Positions 1 through 9,074 are shown, counted from the first letter of the stretch. The stretch: 64,000 nucleotides of DNA from Umezawaea tangerina (GCF_003002815.1 NZ_PVTF01000006.1:186001-250000), one strand, 5' to 3'. Numbers and translations: made by a program. Notes: generated by a model from the letters alone, not told the origin.

Positions 1-616
1 GCACGCGGTCGCGGAGGCCCAGCTTGGCGAGGATGCGGGCGACGTGGGTCTTCACGGTGGCCTCGGACAGGTGCAGCGCGCCCGCGAGCTCGGCGTTGCT
101 CAACCCCTTGGCCAGCAACGTGAGCACCTCCAGCTCGCGCGGGGTGAGGGTGGCGAGGTCGCGGTGCGGAGGGGGCGTCCCGGTGTCGGTGCGGGCGAAG
201 CGCTCGACCAGCCGCCGGGTGATGGTCGGCGCGAGCAGGGCGTCGCCGGAGCGGACCATGCGGACGGCGGCGACCAGGTGCTCGGGTGTGACGTCCTTGA
301 GCAGGAACCCGCTCGCCCCGGCCGACAGGGCCGCGTAGACGTAGCGGTCGAGGTCGAACGTGGTCAGGATGATCACCCGCGGCTCGCCCTCGGCGCCGGT
401 GAGGATGCGCCGGGTGGCCTCCAGGCCGTCCAGCTCGGGCATCCGGACGTCCATCAGCACCACGTCCGGCCGGGTGCGCCGGACCGCGTCCACGGCCTGG
501 GCCCCGTTGGCGGCCTCGGCGACCACGTCGATGCCGTCGGCGGTGAGGATCATCCGGAACCCGGTGCGCACCAGCGCCTGGTCGTCGGCGACCACCACGC
601 GCAACGCCTCGGTCAC
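1..616 (-). CDS. NarL/LuxR-type response regulator, C-terminus cut by window edge
   Basis: Transcriptional response regulator partner of the histidine kinase that follows. The N-terminal receiver domain shows the acidic pair near residue 10 (VVADDQALVR), the phosphoacceptor context VVLMDVRMPE and the conserved lysine in GFLLKDV. The C-terminal LuxR helix-turn-helix (LTPRELEVL, then LSNAELAGAL and EATVKTHVARIL) runs to the left edge, so only a few last residues are missing. I chose the GTG whose first bases overlap the kinase stop (GTGA overlap), which means kinase and regulator are translationally coupled on the minus strand. The likely targets are the divergently transcribed ABC genes at 2.1-5.2 kb, by analogy with antibiotic- or envelope-stress-sensing actinobacterial systems; that link is inference. 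Confidence 0.93.
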   Translation of the reverse strand, partial: MTEALRVVVADDQALVRTGFRMILTADGIDVVAEAANGAQAVDAVRRTRPDVVLMDVRMPELDGLEATRRILTGAEGEPRVIILTTFDLDRYVYAALSAGASGFLLKDVTPEHLVAAVRMVRSGDALLAPTITRRLVERFARTDTGTPPPHRDLATLTPRELEVLTLLAKGLSNAELAGALHLSEATVKTHVARILAKLGLRDRV

Positions 617-1899
617 AACGCCTCCAGGGGGATCGTCGCGGTGACCCGGTAGCTGCCGAGCGGGCGGAGCCCGGCCCGCAGGGTGCCACCGTAGACAGCC
701 AGCCGCTCGCGCAGGCCGATGAGGCCGCGCCCGCTGCCCGCCGTGGCCCCGCCGGGCTGGCCGCCGACGTCGGTGACCTCGACCAGCAGCCGGTCGGCGC
801 CGTAGTCGACGAGCACGTCGGCGGACGCGCCGACCGCGTGCTTCACCGTGTTGGTCAGGGCTTCCTGCACGACCCGGTACGCGGCCAGCCCGACGCCGGA
901 GGGCAGCGGGCGCGGGGTGCCGGACACGGTCAGCCGCACCGGCACCCCGGTGTCGCGGATCCGCGCGACCAGCGCCTCCAGCTGGTCCACGTCCGGCTGC
1001 GGCGCGAGCACCGGCTCGGCGCCCTCGGTGTCCATCGTGAGCAGCCCCATCACGTGGCGCAGCTCGGACATCGCGGCCCGGCCGCCCGCCTCGACCGCGA
1101 GCAGCGCCTCGCGGGCCTGCTCCGGCTCGGCGGCCATGACCTTGCGGGCGGCACCGGCCTGGATGACCATCACGCTCACGTTGTGCGTCACCACGTCGTG
1201 CAGCTCACGGGCGATGCGGGCGCGCTCGTGCTCGACCGCGCGGCGCAGCGCCTCGTCGCGCTCGCGCTCCAAAGTGGACACCTGGGCTAGGCCCTCGTCG
1301 GTGCGCAGCTTCCACGTGCGCAAGCCGTTGGCGGCCACGACCATCGGGACCAGGACCATCAGCGCGATGTACTGGTTCGGCACGACGGGCTGGGTCGTGC
1401 CGGTGAACTCGCTGACCGCCAACGCCATCACCAGCAGCGTCCCCAGCGTCGGCAGCCGGTACTGGCTGTAGGCCGCGGCGCTGTAGGCGGCGACGACGCA
1501 GGCGTAGAAGGTGACCCTCGGGGTGTCCGGCGGGGTGAGCACGGCCAGGCAGGTCACGACGCACAGCACGGTGAACGGGTACCGCCGGCGCACCACCAGC
1601 GCCACCGACGAGAGCACGGCCAGCACGACCAGCACGCCCCAGTCCACCGACCCGACCGACGGCGCGGGGACCCCGATCCAGCCGCTCCCGCCGGGCGCGG
1701 GGACGATGTCGACCCGCGTGGGGACCGCGTTCGCGGGCGCGTCCCCGCGGTCGACGGCGTAGACGACCGTGGCGACCCCGATGAACAGCGCCACCAGCAG
1801 GTCGAACACCTGGCCGCGCCGGGTGAGCAGCGGCGGCGGACCGGTCGGGCGTGCCAGCGGGCCCGCCCACTCCCGCAGGCGCTCCACGACGTTCTTCAC
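613..1899 (-). CDS. DesK/NarX-type sensor histidine kinase
   Basis: Membrane sensor kinase of about 428 residues. The first half has several hydrophobic segments separated by short loops, then a HisKA_3 dimerisation helix with the phosphoacceptor histidine in ARELHDVVTH, and a C-terminal HATPase_c domain ending with the G-box GLIGLRERL. It overlaps the downstream response regulator by 4 bp, so the two form one operon. A GTG at 1938 would add 13 residues; I prefer the GTG at 1899 (protein VKNVVERL...) because homologous kinases begin close to the first membrane segment, but the choice is not secure. The signal is unknown; the short extracytoplasmic loops are typical of kinases that sense membrane-active compounds with an adjacent ABC exporter. 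Confidence 0.9.
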   Translation of the reverse strand: MKNVVERLREWAGPLARPTGPPPLLTRRGQVFDLLVALFIGVATVVYAVDRGDAPANAVPTRVDIVPAPGGSGWIGVPAPSVGSVDWGVLVVLAVLSSVALVVRRRYPFTVLCVVTCLAVLTPPDTPRVTFYACVVAAYSAAAYSQYRLPTLGTLLVMALAVSEFTGTTQPVVPNQYIALMVLVPMVVAANGLRTWKLRTDEGLAQVSTLERERDEALRRAVEHERARIARELHDVVTHNVSVMVIQAGAARKVMAAEPEQAREALLAVEAGGRAAMSELRHVMGLLTMDTEGAEPVLAPQPDVDQLEALVARIRDTGVPVRLTVSGTPRPLPSGVGLAAYRVVQEALTNTVKHAVGASADVLVDYGADRLLVEVTDVGGQPGGATAGSGRGLIGLRERLAVYGGTLRAGLRPLGSYRVTATIPLEAL

Positions 1900-2103
1900 C
1901 GGCCCATTCTCGCCGACTCCCCCGGCGCGGACATCCACCGCGAGACCAACGGCGGCGCCCCGTTTCGACTACATCGCGAGGATGACGCCGAAGACGATCA
2001 TCCCAGCGCGGTACCGGATGTGCCCCGGCCGACCGACGCGCCCGGACCGCCCGCGCTCCTAGCGTCCGGCGGACCAGATCCGCCTAGTCCGGGAGACCCG
2101 ACC

Positions 2104-2796
2104 ATGACCACTCCGGTGATCGAGCTGCGCGACGTGCGCCGCGCCTACGACGACGGGCCGCCCGCCCTGCACGACGCGTCGCTGACCGTCCTGCCGGGCG
2201 AGGCCGTCGCGATCCTCGGACCGTCCGGCAGCGGCAAGTCCACGCTGCTCAACCTGATCGCGGGCCTGGACCGCCCGGACTCCGGCACGGTGACCGTGGC
2301 CGGGGTGCGCGTCGACCGGCTCGGCGAGGCCGCCTCGGCGCGGTACCGGCGGGCGAAGATCGGCATGGTGTTCCAGTTCTTCAACCTGCTCGACGACCTC
2401 ACCGTCGCCGACAACGTCGTGCTGCCCGCGCAGCTGGCGGGCATGGCGCGCGCCGAGGCGCGCAAGCGCGCGGCCGAGCTGCTGGGCGCGCTCGGCGTCG
2501 ACCGGCACGCCGACACCTACCCCGGCAGGCTGTCCGGCGGTGAGCGGCAGCGCGTCGCGGTGGCCAGGGCGCTGGTGAACCGGCCGCCGCTGCTGCTGGC
2601 CGACGAGCCGACCGGCGCGCTGGACAGCGCCTCCGGCGAGGAGGTCAGCGCGCTGCTGGCCGAGCTGAACGCCGACGGCCAGACCATCGTCGTGGTCACG
2701 CACGACCTCGCGCTGGCCAAGTCCTGCACGACCCGCACGATCCGGCTCGTCGACGGCCACGTGGACGACGACCTCACCGCGGGGACCGCCCGATGA
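2104..2796 (+). CDS. ABC transporter ATP-binding protein (MacB/LolD type)
   Basis: ATPase subunit of about 230 residues, the usual length for the family. Visible are Walker A GPSGSGKS, the Q-loop VFQFFNLL, the signature LSGGERQR, Walker B LLLADEPT and the H-loop VVTHD. The FQFFNLL and DEPTGALD contexts are typical of MacB/LolD/FtsE ATPases that power FtsX-like permeases rather than classical importers. The ATG at 2104 begins directly before the conserved IELRDV strand; the longer upstream reading is unsupported. Its stop overlaps the ATG of the permease (ATGA), so the two are co-translated. It lies 200 bp from, and divergent to, the two-component system. Confidence 0.95.
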   Translation: MTTPVIELRDVRRAYDDGPPALHDASLTVLPGEAVAILGPSGSGKSTLLNLIAGLDRPDSGTVTVAGVRVDRLGEAASARYRRAKIGMVFQFFNLLDDLTVADNVVLPAQLAGMARAEARKRAAELLGALGVDRHADTYPGRLSGGERQRVAVARALVNRPPLLLADEPTGALDSASGEEVSALLAELNADGQTIVVVTHDLALAKSCTTRTIRLVDGHVDDDLTAGTAR

Positions 2797-5174
2797 GCGC
2801 GCTCGGCCGGGTGGTGCGCTCGGGTGTGGGACGGCGCCGGGTGCAGACGGCGGTGATCGGGCTCGCCACCGCGATGGCCGTGGCCGCCGCGGTACTCGGG
2901 GGATCGCTGCTGACGGCCTCCGCGGCGCCGTTCGACCACGCCTTCGACGACCAGCACGGCGCGCACCTGTCCGTGCGGGTCGACGGCGAGAAGGCCACGG
3001 CCGCGCAGGTGGAGGCGTCCACGAAGGCCTCGGGCGTCACGGCGGCGGCGGGCCCGTTCGCGACGGTGACCGCCGCGGCCCGCGACAAGGACGGGCACGA
3101 CCTGCCGCCGCTGACCGTCGTCGGCCGGGCCGATCCCGGCGGCGCGGTCGACGCCGTCACGCTGCTCACCGGCGCCTGGGCCACCGGCCCCGACCAGATC
3201 GTGCTGTCCTCCGACGCGCCGGTGGGTGTCGACCCGAGCAGGAGCCCCCTCGGCAGGCAGCTGGCGTTCCCCGACCTGCCGGGCTCCCCGACGCTGACCG
3301 TGGTCGGCCTGGCCAGGTCGGTCAGCCGCACCGCGGGCGCGTGGGTGGCGCCGTCGACGATCGCGCGGCTGACCCGGCCCGGCTCGACGGCGGGGTTCCA
3401 GGTGCTCTACCGGTTCGCCGCGGCGGACACCGCCGAGCAGGTCGAGGCGGGTCGCGCCGCGGTGACGGCGGGGATCCCGGCCGAGGCGGTGAGCGGCACG
3501 CGGTCGTGGCTGACCCTCCGGCAGGAGGCCGCCCGCGAGACCGCGCTGCTCGTGCCGTTCCTGGTCGCGTTCGGCGTGCTGGGGCTGGTGATGTCGGTGC
3601 TGATCGTCGGCAACGTCGTCGCGGGCGCGGTCGGCGCGGGGCTGCGCCGGATCGGCGTGCTCAAGGCGCTCGGGTTCACCCCGGCGCAGGTCGTGCGCGC
3701 CCACGTGGCCCAGGCGCTGGTGCCCGCCGCGATCGGCACGGCGGTCGGCGTCGTCGCGGGCAACCTCGTGGCGCTGCCGGTGCTCGCCGAGACCAGGGAC
3801 CTCTACGGCGCGGCGACCGCGGCGGTGGACCCGCTGGTCAACGTCGTGGTGGTCGCGGCCGCGCTGGTCGTGGTCGCGGTCACCGCGTGGGCGAGCGCGT
3901 GGCGGGCGGGACGGCTGCGCACCGTGGACGCGCTGGCCGTCGGCCGCACCGGGGGGCCCGCCCGCGGTCGCCTGGCCGCCGCCCTGGCCTCGCGGCTCCC
4001 GTTGCCGAGGTCGGTCACGCTCGGCCTGTCCCGCCCGTTCGCCCGGCCCGCCCGCGCGGTCGCGATGCTCGCGGCGATCGTGTTCGGCGCCGCCGCCGTC
4101 ACGTTGGCGGTCGGGCTGGCGGCGTCGCTGACCGAGGTGCAGAGCGCCCTCGACCACGACACCGCCGACGTCACCATCGGCTCCCCCGACCTGCGCCTGC
4201 CACCCGGCGTCCAGGCCGTTCAGGGCCCGGATGGCAGGACCATCAGCCGGGTGCCCGACACTGCCGACCGCGCCGCGATCGACGCGGCGATCGACGCCCA
4301 GCCGGGGACGCTGGCGCACTACAGCAAGGCCACGAGGCCGGTGGTCGTCGCGGGCCTCTCCTCGCCCTGCCCGGTCTCCGGGTTCACCGGCGACGTCTCG
4401 TTCGCGGGCTACCGGATGATCTCGGGGCGCTGGTTCACCGCACCGGGCGAGGTCGTGGTGCCGTCGACGTTCCTGACCGCCACGGGCACCGCGGTCGGCG
4501 ACACCGCGGCGCTCGACGACCAGGGCCGGTCGGTGGTCGTCCGGATCGTCGGCGAGGTGTTCGACACCCGCGACGACGGCATGGGGATCTTCACCGACGC
4601 CGCGACCCTGTCGGACCTGAAGGCCGACTCGTACAGCATCGCGGTGCGGCCGGGGACCGACGTCGCGGGCTACGTCACCGCGTTGGACTCCGCCCTGCGG
4701 CCGCAGTCGACGACCGCGGAGGCGGCCACGTCCCGCGGCACCAGCGACACGCTGCTCCTGATCGCCGGGATCACCGCGACGCTCACCCTGGTGCTCGTCG
4801 CCGTCGCCGGGCTCGGGGTGCTCAACGGGGTCGTGCTCGACACCCGTGAACGCGTCCACGACATCGGCGTCCACAAGGCGCTCGGCATGACCCCGCGGCA
4901 GACCACCGCGACGGTGCTGTCGTCGGTCGTCCTGGTCGGGCTGGTGGGCGGCGCCCTCGGCGTGCCCGCGGGGATGGCGCTGCACGGCGAGGTGATGCCC
5001 GCCATGGCCCGCGCCGCGGGCACCGGCATGCCGAGCACGGTGTTCACCGTCTACCACCCGGCGGAGCTGGTGCTGCTCGGACTGGGCGGCCTGGTGATCG
5101 CCGTGCTCGGCGCGCTGCTGCCCGCGGGGTGGGCGGCCAGGACGAGGACGGCCACCGCGCTGCGCACAGAGTAG
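2793..5174 (+). CDS. FtsX-like ABC transporter permease, duplicated
   Basis: Permease of 793 residues paired with the preceding ATPase. It begins with one membrane helix (about residues 20-45), followed by a large extracytoplasmic MacB-like domain, an FtsX domain with three helices (about 245-370), a fourth helix and second extracytoplasmic domain (about 425-630), and a second FtsX block of three helices up to the C-terminus. Conserved GVLKALGF and GVHKALGM motifs mark the two cytoplasmic coupling loops. This duplicated arrangement is typical of actinobacterial permeases of unknown substrate that act in peptide-antibiotic resistance, lipoprotein release or envelope remodelling. Substrate cannot be told from sequence. 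It ends one base before the convergent DUF1772-like gene. Confidence 0.93.
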   Translation: MSALGRVVRSGVGRRRVQTAVIGLATAMAVAAAVLGGSLLTASAAPFDHAFDDQHGAHLSVRVDGEKATAAQVEASTKASGVTAAAGPFATVTAAARDKDGHDLPPLTVVGRADPGGAVDAVTLLTGAWATGPDQIVLSSDAPVGVDPSRSPLGRQLAFPDLPGSPTLTVVGLARSVSRTAGAWVAPSTIARLTRPGSTAGFQVLYRFAAADTAEQVEAGRAAVTAGIPAEAVSGTRSWLTLRQEAARETALLVPFLVAFGVLGLVMSVLIVGNVVAGAVGAGLRRIGVLKALGFTPAQVVRAHVAQALVPAAIGTAVGVVAGNLVALPVLAETRDLYGAATAAVDPLVNVVVVAAALVVVAVTAWASAWRAGRLRTVDALAVGRTGGPARGRLAAALASRLPLPRSVTLGLSRPFARPARAVAMLAAIVFGAAAVTLAVGLAASLTEVQSALDHDTADVTIGSPDLRLPPGVQAVQGPDGRTISRVPDTADRAAIDAAIDAQPGTLAHYSKATRPVVVAGLSSPCPVSGFTGDVSFAGYRMISGRWFTAPGEVVVPSTFLTATGTAVGDTAALDDQGRSVVVRIVGEVFDTRDDGMGIFTDAATLSDLKADSYSIAVRPGTDVAGYVTALDSALRPQSTTAEAATSRGTSDTLLLIAGITATLTLVLVAVAGLGVLNGVVLDTRERVHDIGVHKALGMTPRQTTATVLSSVVLVGLVGGALGVPAGMALHGEVMPAMARAAGTGMPSTVFTVYHPAELVLLGLGGLVIAVLGALLPAGWAARTRTATALRTE

Positions 5175-5175
5175 G

Positions 5176-5631
5176 TCAGCCGAGCCGGACGACGACCGCC
5201 AGCAGGAAGAGGGCGAAGGCCAGGATCGCCGCGGAGGAGCGGAACACGTCCGTCCGCTCCCACCGGCGGAACACGGCCCTCCAGTCGGCGGGCGGCGCGT
5301 CGGCGTCCCACTCGGCGATGCGCTGGTTGATGGGCACCGTGCCGAGGAACGTGAACAGGACGAAGGCCAGCAGGGCCGCGCCCCCGGCGAGCCGGAAGCC
5401 GAAGCCCGCGCCCGTCCCGCCGAGGACCACCACGGCCGCGGACGACAGCACGGCGGGCACCATGATCGACGGCACCAGCACCTTCAGCCGCGCGATCAGC
5501 CCCTGGCGGGCGAGGACCTGGCCCCGCTCGTCCAGGACGGCCATCGCGCCGTGCACGCCGTAGCGGACCACGAGCTCCTCGCCCGCCAGCAGGCCGAGCA
5601 GGAACAGGCCGACGAGCTCCAGGTAGTGCAT
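5176..5631 (-). CDS. DUF1772-like small integral membrane protein
   Basis: A 151-residue protein with four predicted membrane segments (an N-terminal segment after MHYLELV, two central ones around VPAVLSSAAVV and AALLAFVLFTF, one at the C-terminus). The conserved TFLGTVPINQRI motif between segments 3 and 4 is characteristic of the DUF1772/anthrone-oxygenase-like family. Members are membrane proteins of mostly unknown role; a few act on aromatic polyketides. A 52-residue upstream extension exists but lacks a plausible start and would cross the palindromes at 5674-5716, so I start at MHYLEL. Those palindromes suggest TetR-type control of this gene. Confidence 0.8.
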   Translation of the reverse strand: MHYLELVGLFLLGLLAGEELVVRYGVHGAMAVLDERGQVLARQGLIARLKVLVPSIMVPAVLSSAAVVVLGGTGAGFGFRLAGGAALLAFVLFTFLGTVPINQRIAEWDADAPPADWRAVFRRWERTDVFRSSAAILAFALFLLAVVVRLG

Positions 5632-5673
5632 CTCAGCTCTCCACGTCCGGGTGTCGCGACATCCCGTTCTCCT

Positions 5674-5716
5674 GAACGGGCGTTCGTTCACCGGAACCGT
5701 AGCCGAACGGGCGTTC
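5674..5716. promoter_or_regulatory. Two identical palindromes, probable TetR-type tandem operator
   Basis: GAACGGGCGTTC occurs exactly at 5674-5685 and again at 5705-5716, 31 bp apart start to start (about three helical turns), between two divergent genes. GAACG-N2-CGTTC half-site geometry is common for TetR-family repressors. No TetR gene is present in this window. Confidence 0.6.
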
Positions 5717-5800
5717 GGTCGGCAAGCGACGTCGAAAACCGGGTGAGGACGACCCGACACCGCTGCTACGGTCGCCGGACCCCGCACCTGGAGCGACCCG

Positions 5801-6883
5801 ATGCCGCGGTTCTACGTGACCACCACCGGCCCGTCTGCCGACCTCGTCCGGGCGGACGTGCTGGCCAGGCACCAGCGGCAGCACGGGGACCGGGTCCGGT
5901 TCCTCAGCGCCGTCGACTCACCCGACCGCGACGTGCTGGCTTTGTCCTACAACGACTTCGTCCGCCCCGCGCCCGCACGACCGCGGGAACCGCACCGGCT
6001 CGCCGACCACGCCGCGGCGGTGCGCGACCTGGTCGCCGGCGACCGGCTCCGGATCCGGCCGGCGGGCCCCCGCGCCGACGTGCTCGCCCACCTGGACGCC
6101 GGACTGCCGGAGCGCCCGCTGCCCGACGCCGTCGTGGCCGGGCTGTGCGCCCCGATCACCGCGCTCGGCCACGACACCGGCGGACCGAACTACCGGCGCT
6201 GGTGGCTGGAGGGCGACCGGCGCGTCCACGTGGTGGACGACGGCTCGCTCCTGCTGCACGCCGCGCAGTGGCCCGCGTTCCTGCTGGCCGCCGGGATCCC
6301 GCCGCCGACCGACGTGGTCGTCACCACCGACCTCGGGGTCGACCTCGGCGCGCTGGCCCGCGCGCACGGCACCGACGCCGTCCGCTGGTGGGTGCTGCGC
6401 CACGCGCCGGGAGGCAGCGCGGGCAAGGCGGGCAAGGAACTGCTCAAGCACCTCGGCGGGCTGGTCGACCAGGTCACCTCCATGATCCACCGCTACCGCG
6501 ACGGCAGGCCGCCGACCGCCGCCGCGCCGGGGACCCCGCCGCTGGTCGCGGTGTGCCGGGAGGTTCCCGAGCGGGTGCACGCGGCGCTGGTCGACGCGGA
6601 CTTCCGGCGCGCCACCGACGTGGTGTGGGGTGTCGTCGAGGAGGCGACCCGCCACCTCGCCGACACCCGGCCGTGGGACCTGGTGAGCGCCGAGCGGCAG
6701 GGCGACACCGGGGCGTCCGCACGGCTCGACGCCGTCCTGGCGGTCCTGCTCGCCGCCTGCCGCACCCTGGCCAACGAGCTGACCCCGTTCGTCCCGTCGG
6801 TGGCCACCCGGATCGCCGAGCGGTGCGCCGCCCTGTCCGGGACGCTCACCCCGCCGGTGCCGCTGTTCCCTCAGACCAGGTAG
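5801..6883 (+). CDS. Degenerate methionyl-tRNA-synthetase-like protein
   Basis: A 360-residue protein, much shorter than MetRS (about 500-650). It keeps pieces of the class I fold: NYRRWWLEGD followed by VHVV resembles the MetRS NWW segment before the substrate loop; LGVDLGALARAHGTDAVRWWVL resembles the end of the catalytic domain; and DFRRATDVVWGVVEEATRH plus TRPWDL matches the anticodon-binding helical bundle (residues about 265-350). I see neither the HIGH nor the KMSKS signature, and the N-terminal Rossmann half is largely replaced. Normal aminoacylation is therefore unlikely. Possible roles are amino-acid activation or transfer outside translation, or a tRNA-binding accessory. It stands alone, downstream of palindromic operators, and overlaps the tail of the convergent GH43-like gene by 13 bp. 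Confidence 0.6.
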   Translation: MPRFYVTTTGPSADLVRADVLARHQRQHGDRVRFLSAVDSPDRDVLALSYNDFVRPAPARPREPHRLADHAAAVRDLVAGDRLRIRPAGPRADVLAHLDAGLPERPLPDAVVAGLCAPITALGHDTGGPNYRRWWLEGDRRVHVVDDGSLLLHAAQWPAFLLAAGIPPPTDVVVTTDLGVDLGALARAHGTDAVRWWVLRHAPGGSAGKAGKELLKHLGGLVDQVTSMIHRYRDGRPPTAAAPGTPPLVAVCREVPERVHAALVDADFRRATDVVWGVVEEATRHLADTRPWDLVSAERQGDTGASARLDAVLAVLLAACRTLANELTPFVPSVATRIAERCAALSGTLTPPVPLFPQTR

Positions 6884-9009
6884 CAGCCCTTCACCACACC
6901 GGGGATCGGATCGGTGCCGAAGGCGGCGGAGGTGCAGGGCAGCGGTCCGGTCGCCCACCGCGTGACGAAGGCACCGCGGGCGCCGTAGACGACCGTCCGC
7001 GCGGAACCGGGCGCGCACGTGCCGTTCTCGGACGCGCAGGCCGTGGTGCCCGGCGGACCGCTTCCCGTTGCCGCGTAACAGCCCTTGGCCACGCCGTGCA
7101 CCGGGTCACCGCCGAACGCGACGTTCGTGCACGCCGTGTCCCCCTTGCCCACCAGGCGGTAGGTGAACGCCCCCACCGCGCCGTAGGCCACGACGGCGGG
7201 ACCGTCGACCGAGCAGGTGCCGTTCTCGCCCGCGCACGAGGAGAACCCGCTCGGACCGCCGTCCGGCGCGGTGTAGCAGGCCTTGCGCGTCCCCACGAGC
7301 GGGTCGCCGCCGAACGCCGCGATCGCGCAGTCGACCCCGTCGGCGGTGGTGCGGAAGCGGTAGGACGTGCCCGCGCCGTAGGCGACGACGCGCGTTCCGG
7401 TGAAGGCGCACCGGCCGGACTCGTCGGCGCACCTGGCGAACCCGGCGGGCACGCCGTCCGGCGCGAACACCGGCGTCGCGCTCACGTCGGTGCTGAACTT
7501 GAGGTCCCGCAGCGGTTCCGCGGTGAACGACCGGCTGTTGTCCACGCTGTACGCCTCACCGCCCGCCGGGTACGGGTTGCCGTCGTTGTACTCCCAGCCG
7601 TAGCACCCGCTCGTCGTGGCCGACCGCAGCCGCAGCAGGTAGGGGTGCCCCGCGGTCACGGCGACGTCGGGGTGCGCGGCCAGCGCGGTCGGCGCCCACG
7701 GCACGGCGCCGACCGGGAAGTCCTTGCGGCCCAACACGGTCCCGTCGGCGGCGTCGACGACCTCCAGCGCCAGCGGCGCGTTCGGCGAGCCGTTTTGGAA
7801 CGCGGTGACCGAGGCGGAGCTGAGCGTCCCGGTGCGCGAGGGCGTGAAACCCTGCTGACGCGCGACGTTCCCGGCCACGTCGCAGTGGTGCCGGAAGCCG
7901 TCGAACCCGCTGCGCTGGTCGAGGTCCGGTGAGCTCCGGTACGAGCCCGCGGCACCCGGCAGCGGGAGCGGGAAGCTGTTCACGCACTGGATGTCGCGCA
8001 GCGTCCCGTCGGCGGTGAACGACATGGGCCCGATGAAGAAGTTGGCCAGGGACTCGTTGGGGGCGCGGTTGTTCCACCGGTCGGACACGAAGTAGTAGGT
8101 GGTCGACCCGTCGGCCGCGACGACCGGCAGGCTCGCCAGCGGCTGCCCGCCGCAGTTGTCGGCGTTGACGATCCTGGCCCGCCACCGCGGTTCGGCCCGC
8201 CCGCTCTGGTGCACGCCGTTCGGGTCGTACCAGGACCCGGTCCACGGGCCGAGCATCGACGTGGCGGTCATCTCGCCGGTGCCGCCCGAGCAGTACGCGC
8301 AGGTCGGGTCGGACATCAGGGCGTGGTAGACCCCGTCGCGCTCGAAGACGGCGAACGCCTCGACGTCGCCGAGGCCGAGCCGGGTGTACTGCCCGGTGGT
8401 GGTCAGGTAGTCGGGGGTCAGCCGCTCCACGACCATGTCCGCGGTCAGCCCGGCGGCGACCTGCGTGGTGTTGTGGACGACGTAGCCGGTCCCGTCGGTG
8501 TCGACGAACAGCGACTCGTCCACGGCACCGCCGACGGCGAGCGACGGCGTGGGCGCGGGGGTGAAGATCCCGGTCGGCGTCGGGCTCGTGGCGACCAGGT
8601 AACGACCGCCGCCGTCGGCCCACAGCACGTACCGGCCGGTGGCGGCGTTGTGGATGACGTGCGGTCGGAAGCAGTACTGGCAGGCGCCGGGTGCGGTGAT
8701 GTAGCCGCGGTCGGTCCAGTGCACGAGGTCGGGCGAGCTGTAGGCCTTGAAGCCGCAGAAGTCACTCGTCTGCTGGTACCGGTACCCGCACGCGTAGCTG
8801 GTGCCGTAGAGGTAGAACACGTCCCCGACCTGGAGCAGCGAGCCGTCGTGCGCGTCCAGGGAGTTGCCGTCGACGTCGAACCGGCTCACCTGGGCACCGG
8901 CCGCGTCGGAGTTGACGACGGTCACCGTCGCGGCGGCGCCGGTCGGTGCCCCGGACAGGGCGGCGGTGGCGCCCAGGATGAGGACGAGCACCAGGAACAG
9001 GCGTTTCAT
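6871..9009 (-). CDS. Secreted GH43-like five-bladed-propeller protein with three C-terminal Cys repeats
   Basis: Secreted protein of 712 residues. The start MKRLFLVLVLILG gives a clean Sec signal peptide ending near AAA at about residue 28; a much longer upstream reading would cross the promoter and operator and is rejected. Residues about 45-330 look like a GH43/GH62-type beta-propeller (AHDGSLLQVGDVFYLYGTS, YSSPDLVHWTDRG, GPWTGSW). Then comes a jelly-roll-like region (about 370-510) and three tandem repeats of about 65 residues (about 515-712), each with CA-E-G-C, YGA-G, FG-DP-G and K-CY patterns. The substrate is unknown; arabinan- or galactan-side-chain cleavage fits with the divergent rhamnosidase. 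A LacI-type operator sits just upstream. Confidence 0.75.
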   Translation of the reverse strand: MKRLFLVLVLILGATAALSGAPTGAAATVTVVNSDAAGAQVSRFDVDGNSLDAHDGSLLQVGDVFYLYGTSYACGYRYQQTSDFCGFKAYSSPDLVHWTDRGYITAPGACQYCFRPHVIHNAATGRYVLWADGGGRYLVATSPTPTGIFTPAPTPSLAVGGAVDESLFVDTDGTGYVVHNTTQVAAGLTADMVVERLTPDYLTTTGQYTRLGLGDVEAFAVFERDGVYHALMSDPTCAYCSGGTGEMTATSMLGPWTGSWYDPNGVHQSGRAEPRWRARIVNADNCGGQPLASLPVVAADGSTTYYFVSDRWNNRAPNESLANFFIGPMSFTADGTLRDIQCVNSFPLPLPGAAGSYRSSPDLDQRSGFDGFRHHCDVAGNVARQQGFTPSRTGTLSSASVTAFQNGSPNAPLALEVVDAADGTVLGRKDFPVGAVPWAPTALAAHPDVAVTAGHPYLLRLRSATTSGCYGWEYNDGNPYPAGGEAYSVDNSRSFTAEPLRDLKFSTDVSATPVFAPDGVPAGFARCADESGRCAFTGTRVVAYGAGTSYRFRTTADGVDCAIAAFGGDPLVGTRKACYTAPDGGPSGFSSCAGENGTCSVDGPAVVAYGAVGAFTYRLVGKGDTACTNVAFGGDPVHGVAKGCYAATGSGPPGTTACASENGTCAPGSARTVVYGARGAFVTRWATGPLPCTSAAFGTDPIPGVVKGCYLV

Positions 9010-9031
9010 CCGCGGCCTCCTTGCCAGTGCA

Positions 9032-9074
9032 TGAAACGTTTCAGCAACGTAGGCGCCGTGCCACCGGCAGTCAA
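9032..9074 (-). promoter_or_regulatory. Promoter with LacI-type operator for the GH43-like gene
   Basis: Read on the minus strand: -35 TTGACT (9069-9074), a 17-bp spacer, -10 TACGTT (9046-9051), then after 2 bp the perfect palindrome TGAAACGTTTCA (9032-9043). The palindrome would cover the transcription start, an arrangement for repression. A ribosome-binding site (AAGGAGG) follows before the ATG at 9009. Confidence 0.7.

Noticed and set aside
2517-5057. 846-residue frame on the minus strand, opposite the ABC/FtsX genes
   Set aside because: Arg/Gly/His-rich low-complexity translation with no domain, typical of the antisense of a high-GC gene. The plus-strand frame has clear ABC and FtsX motifs.
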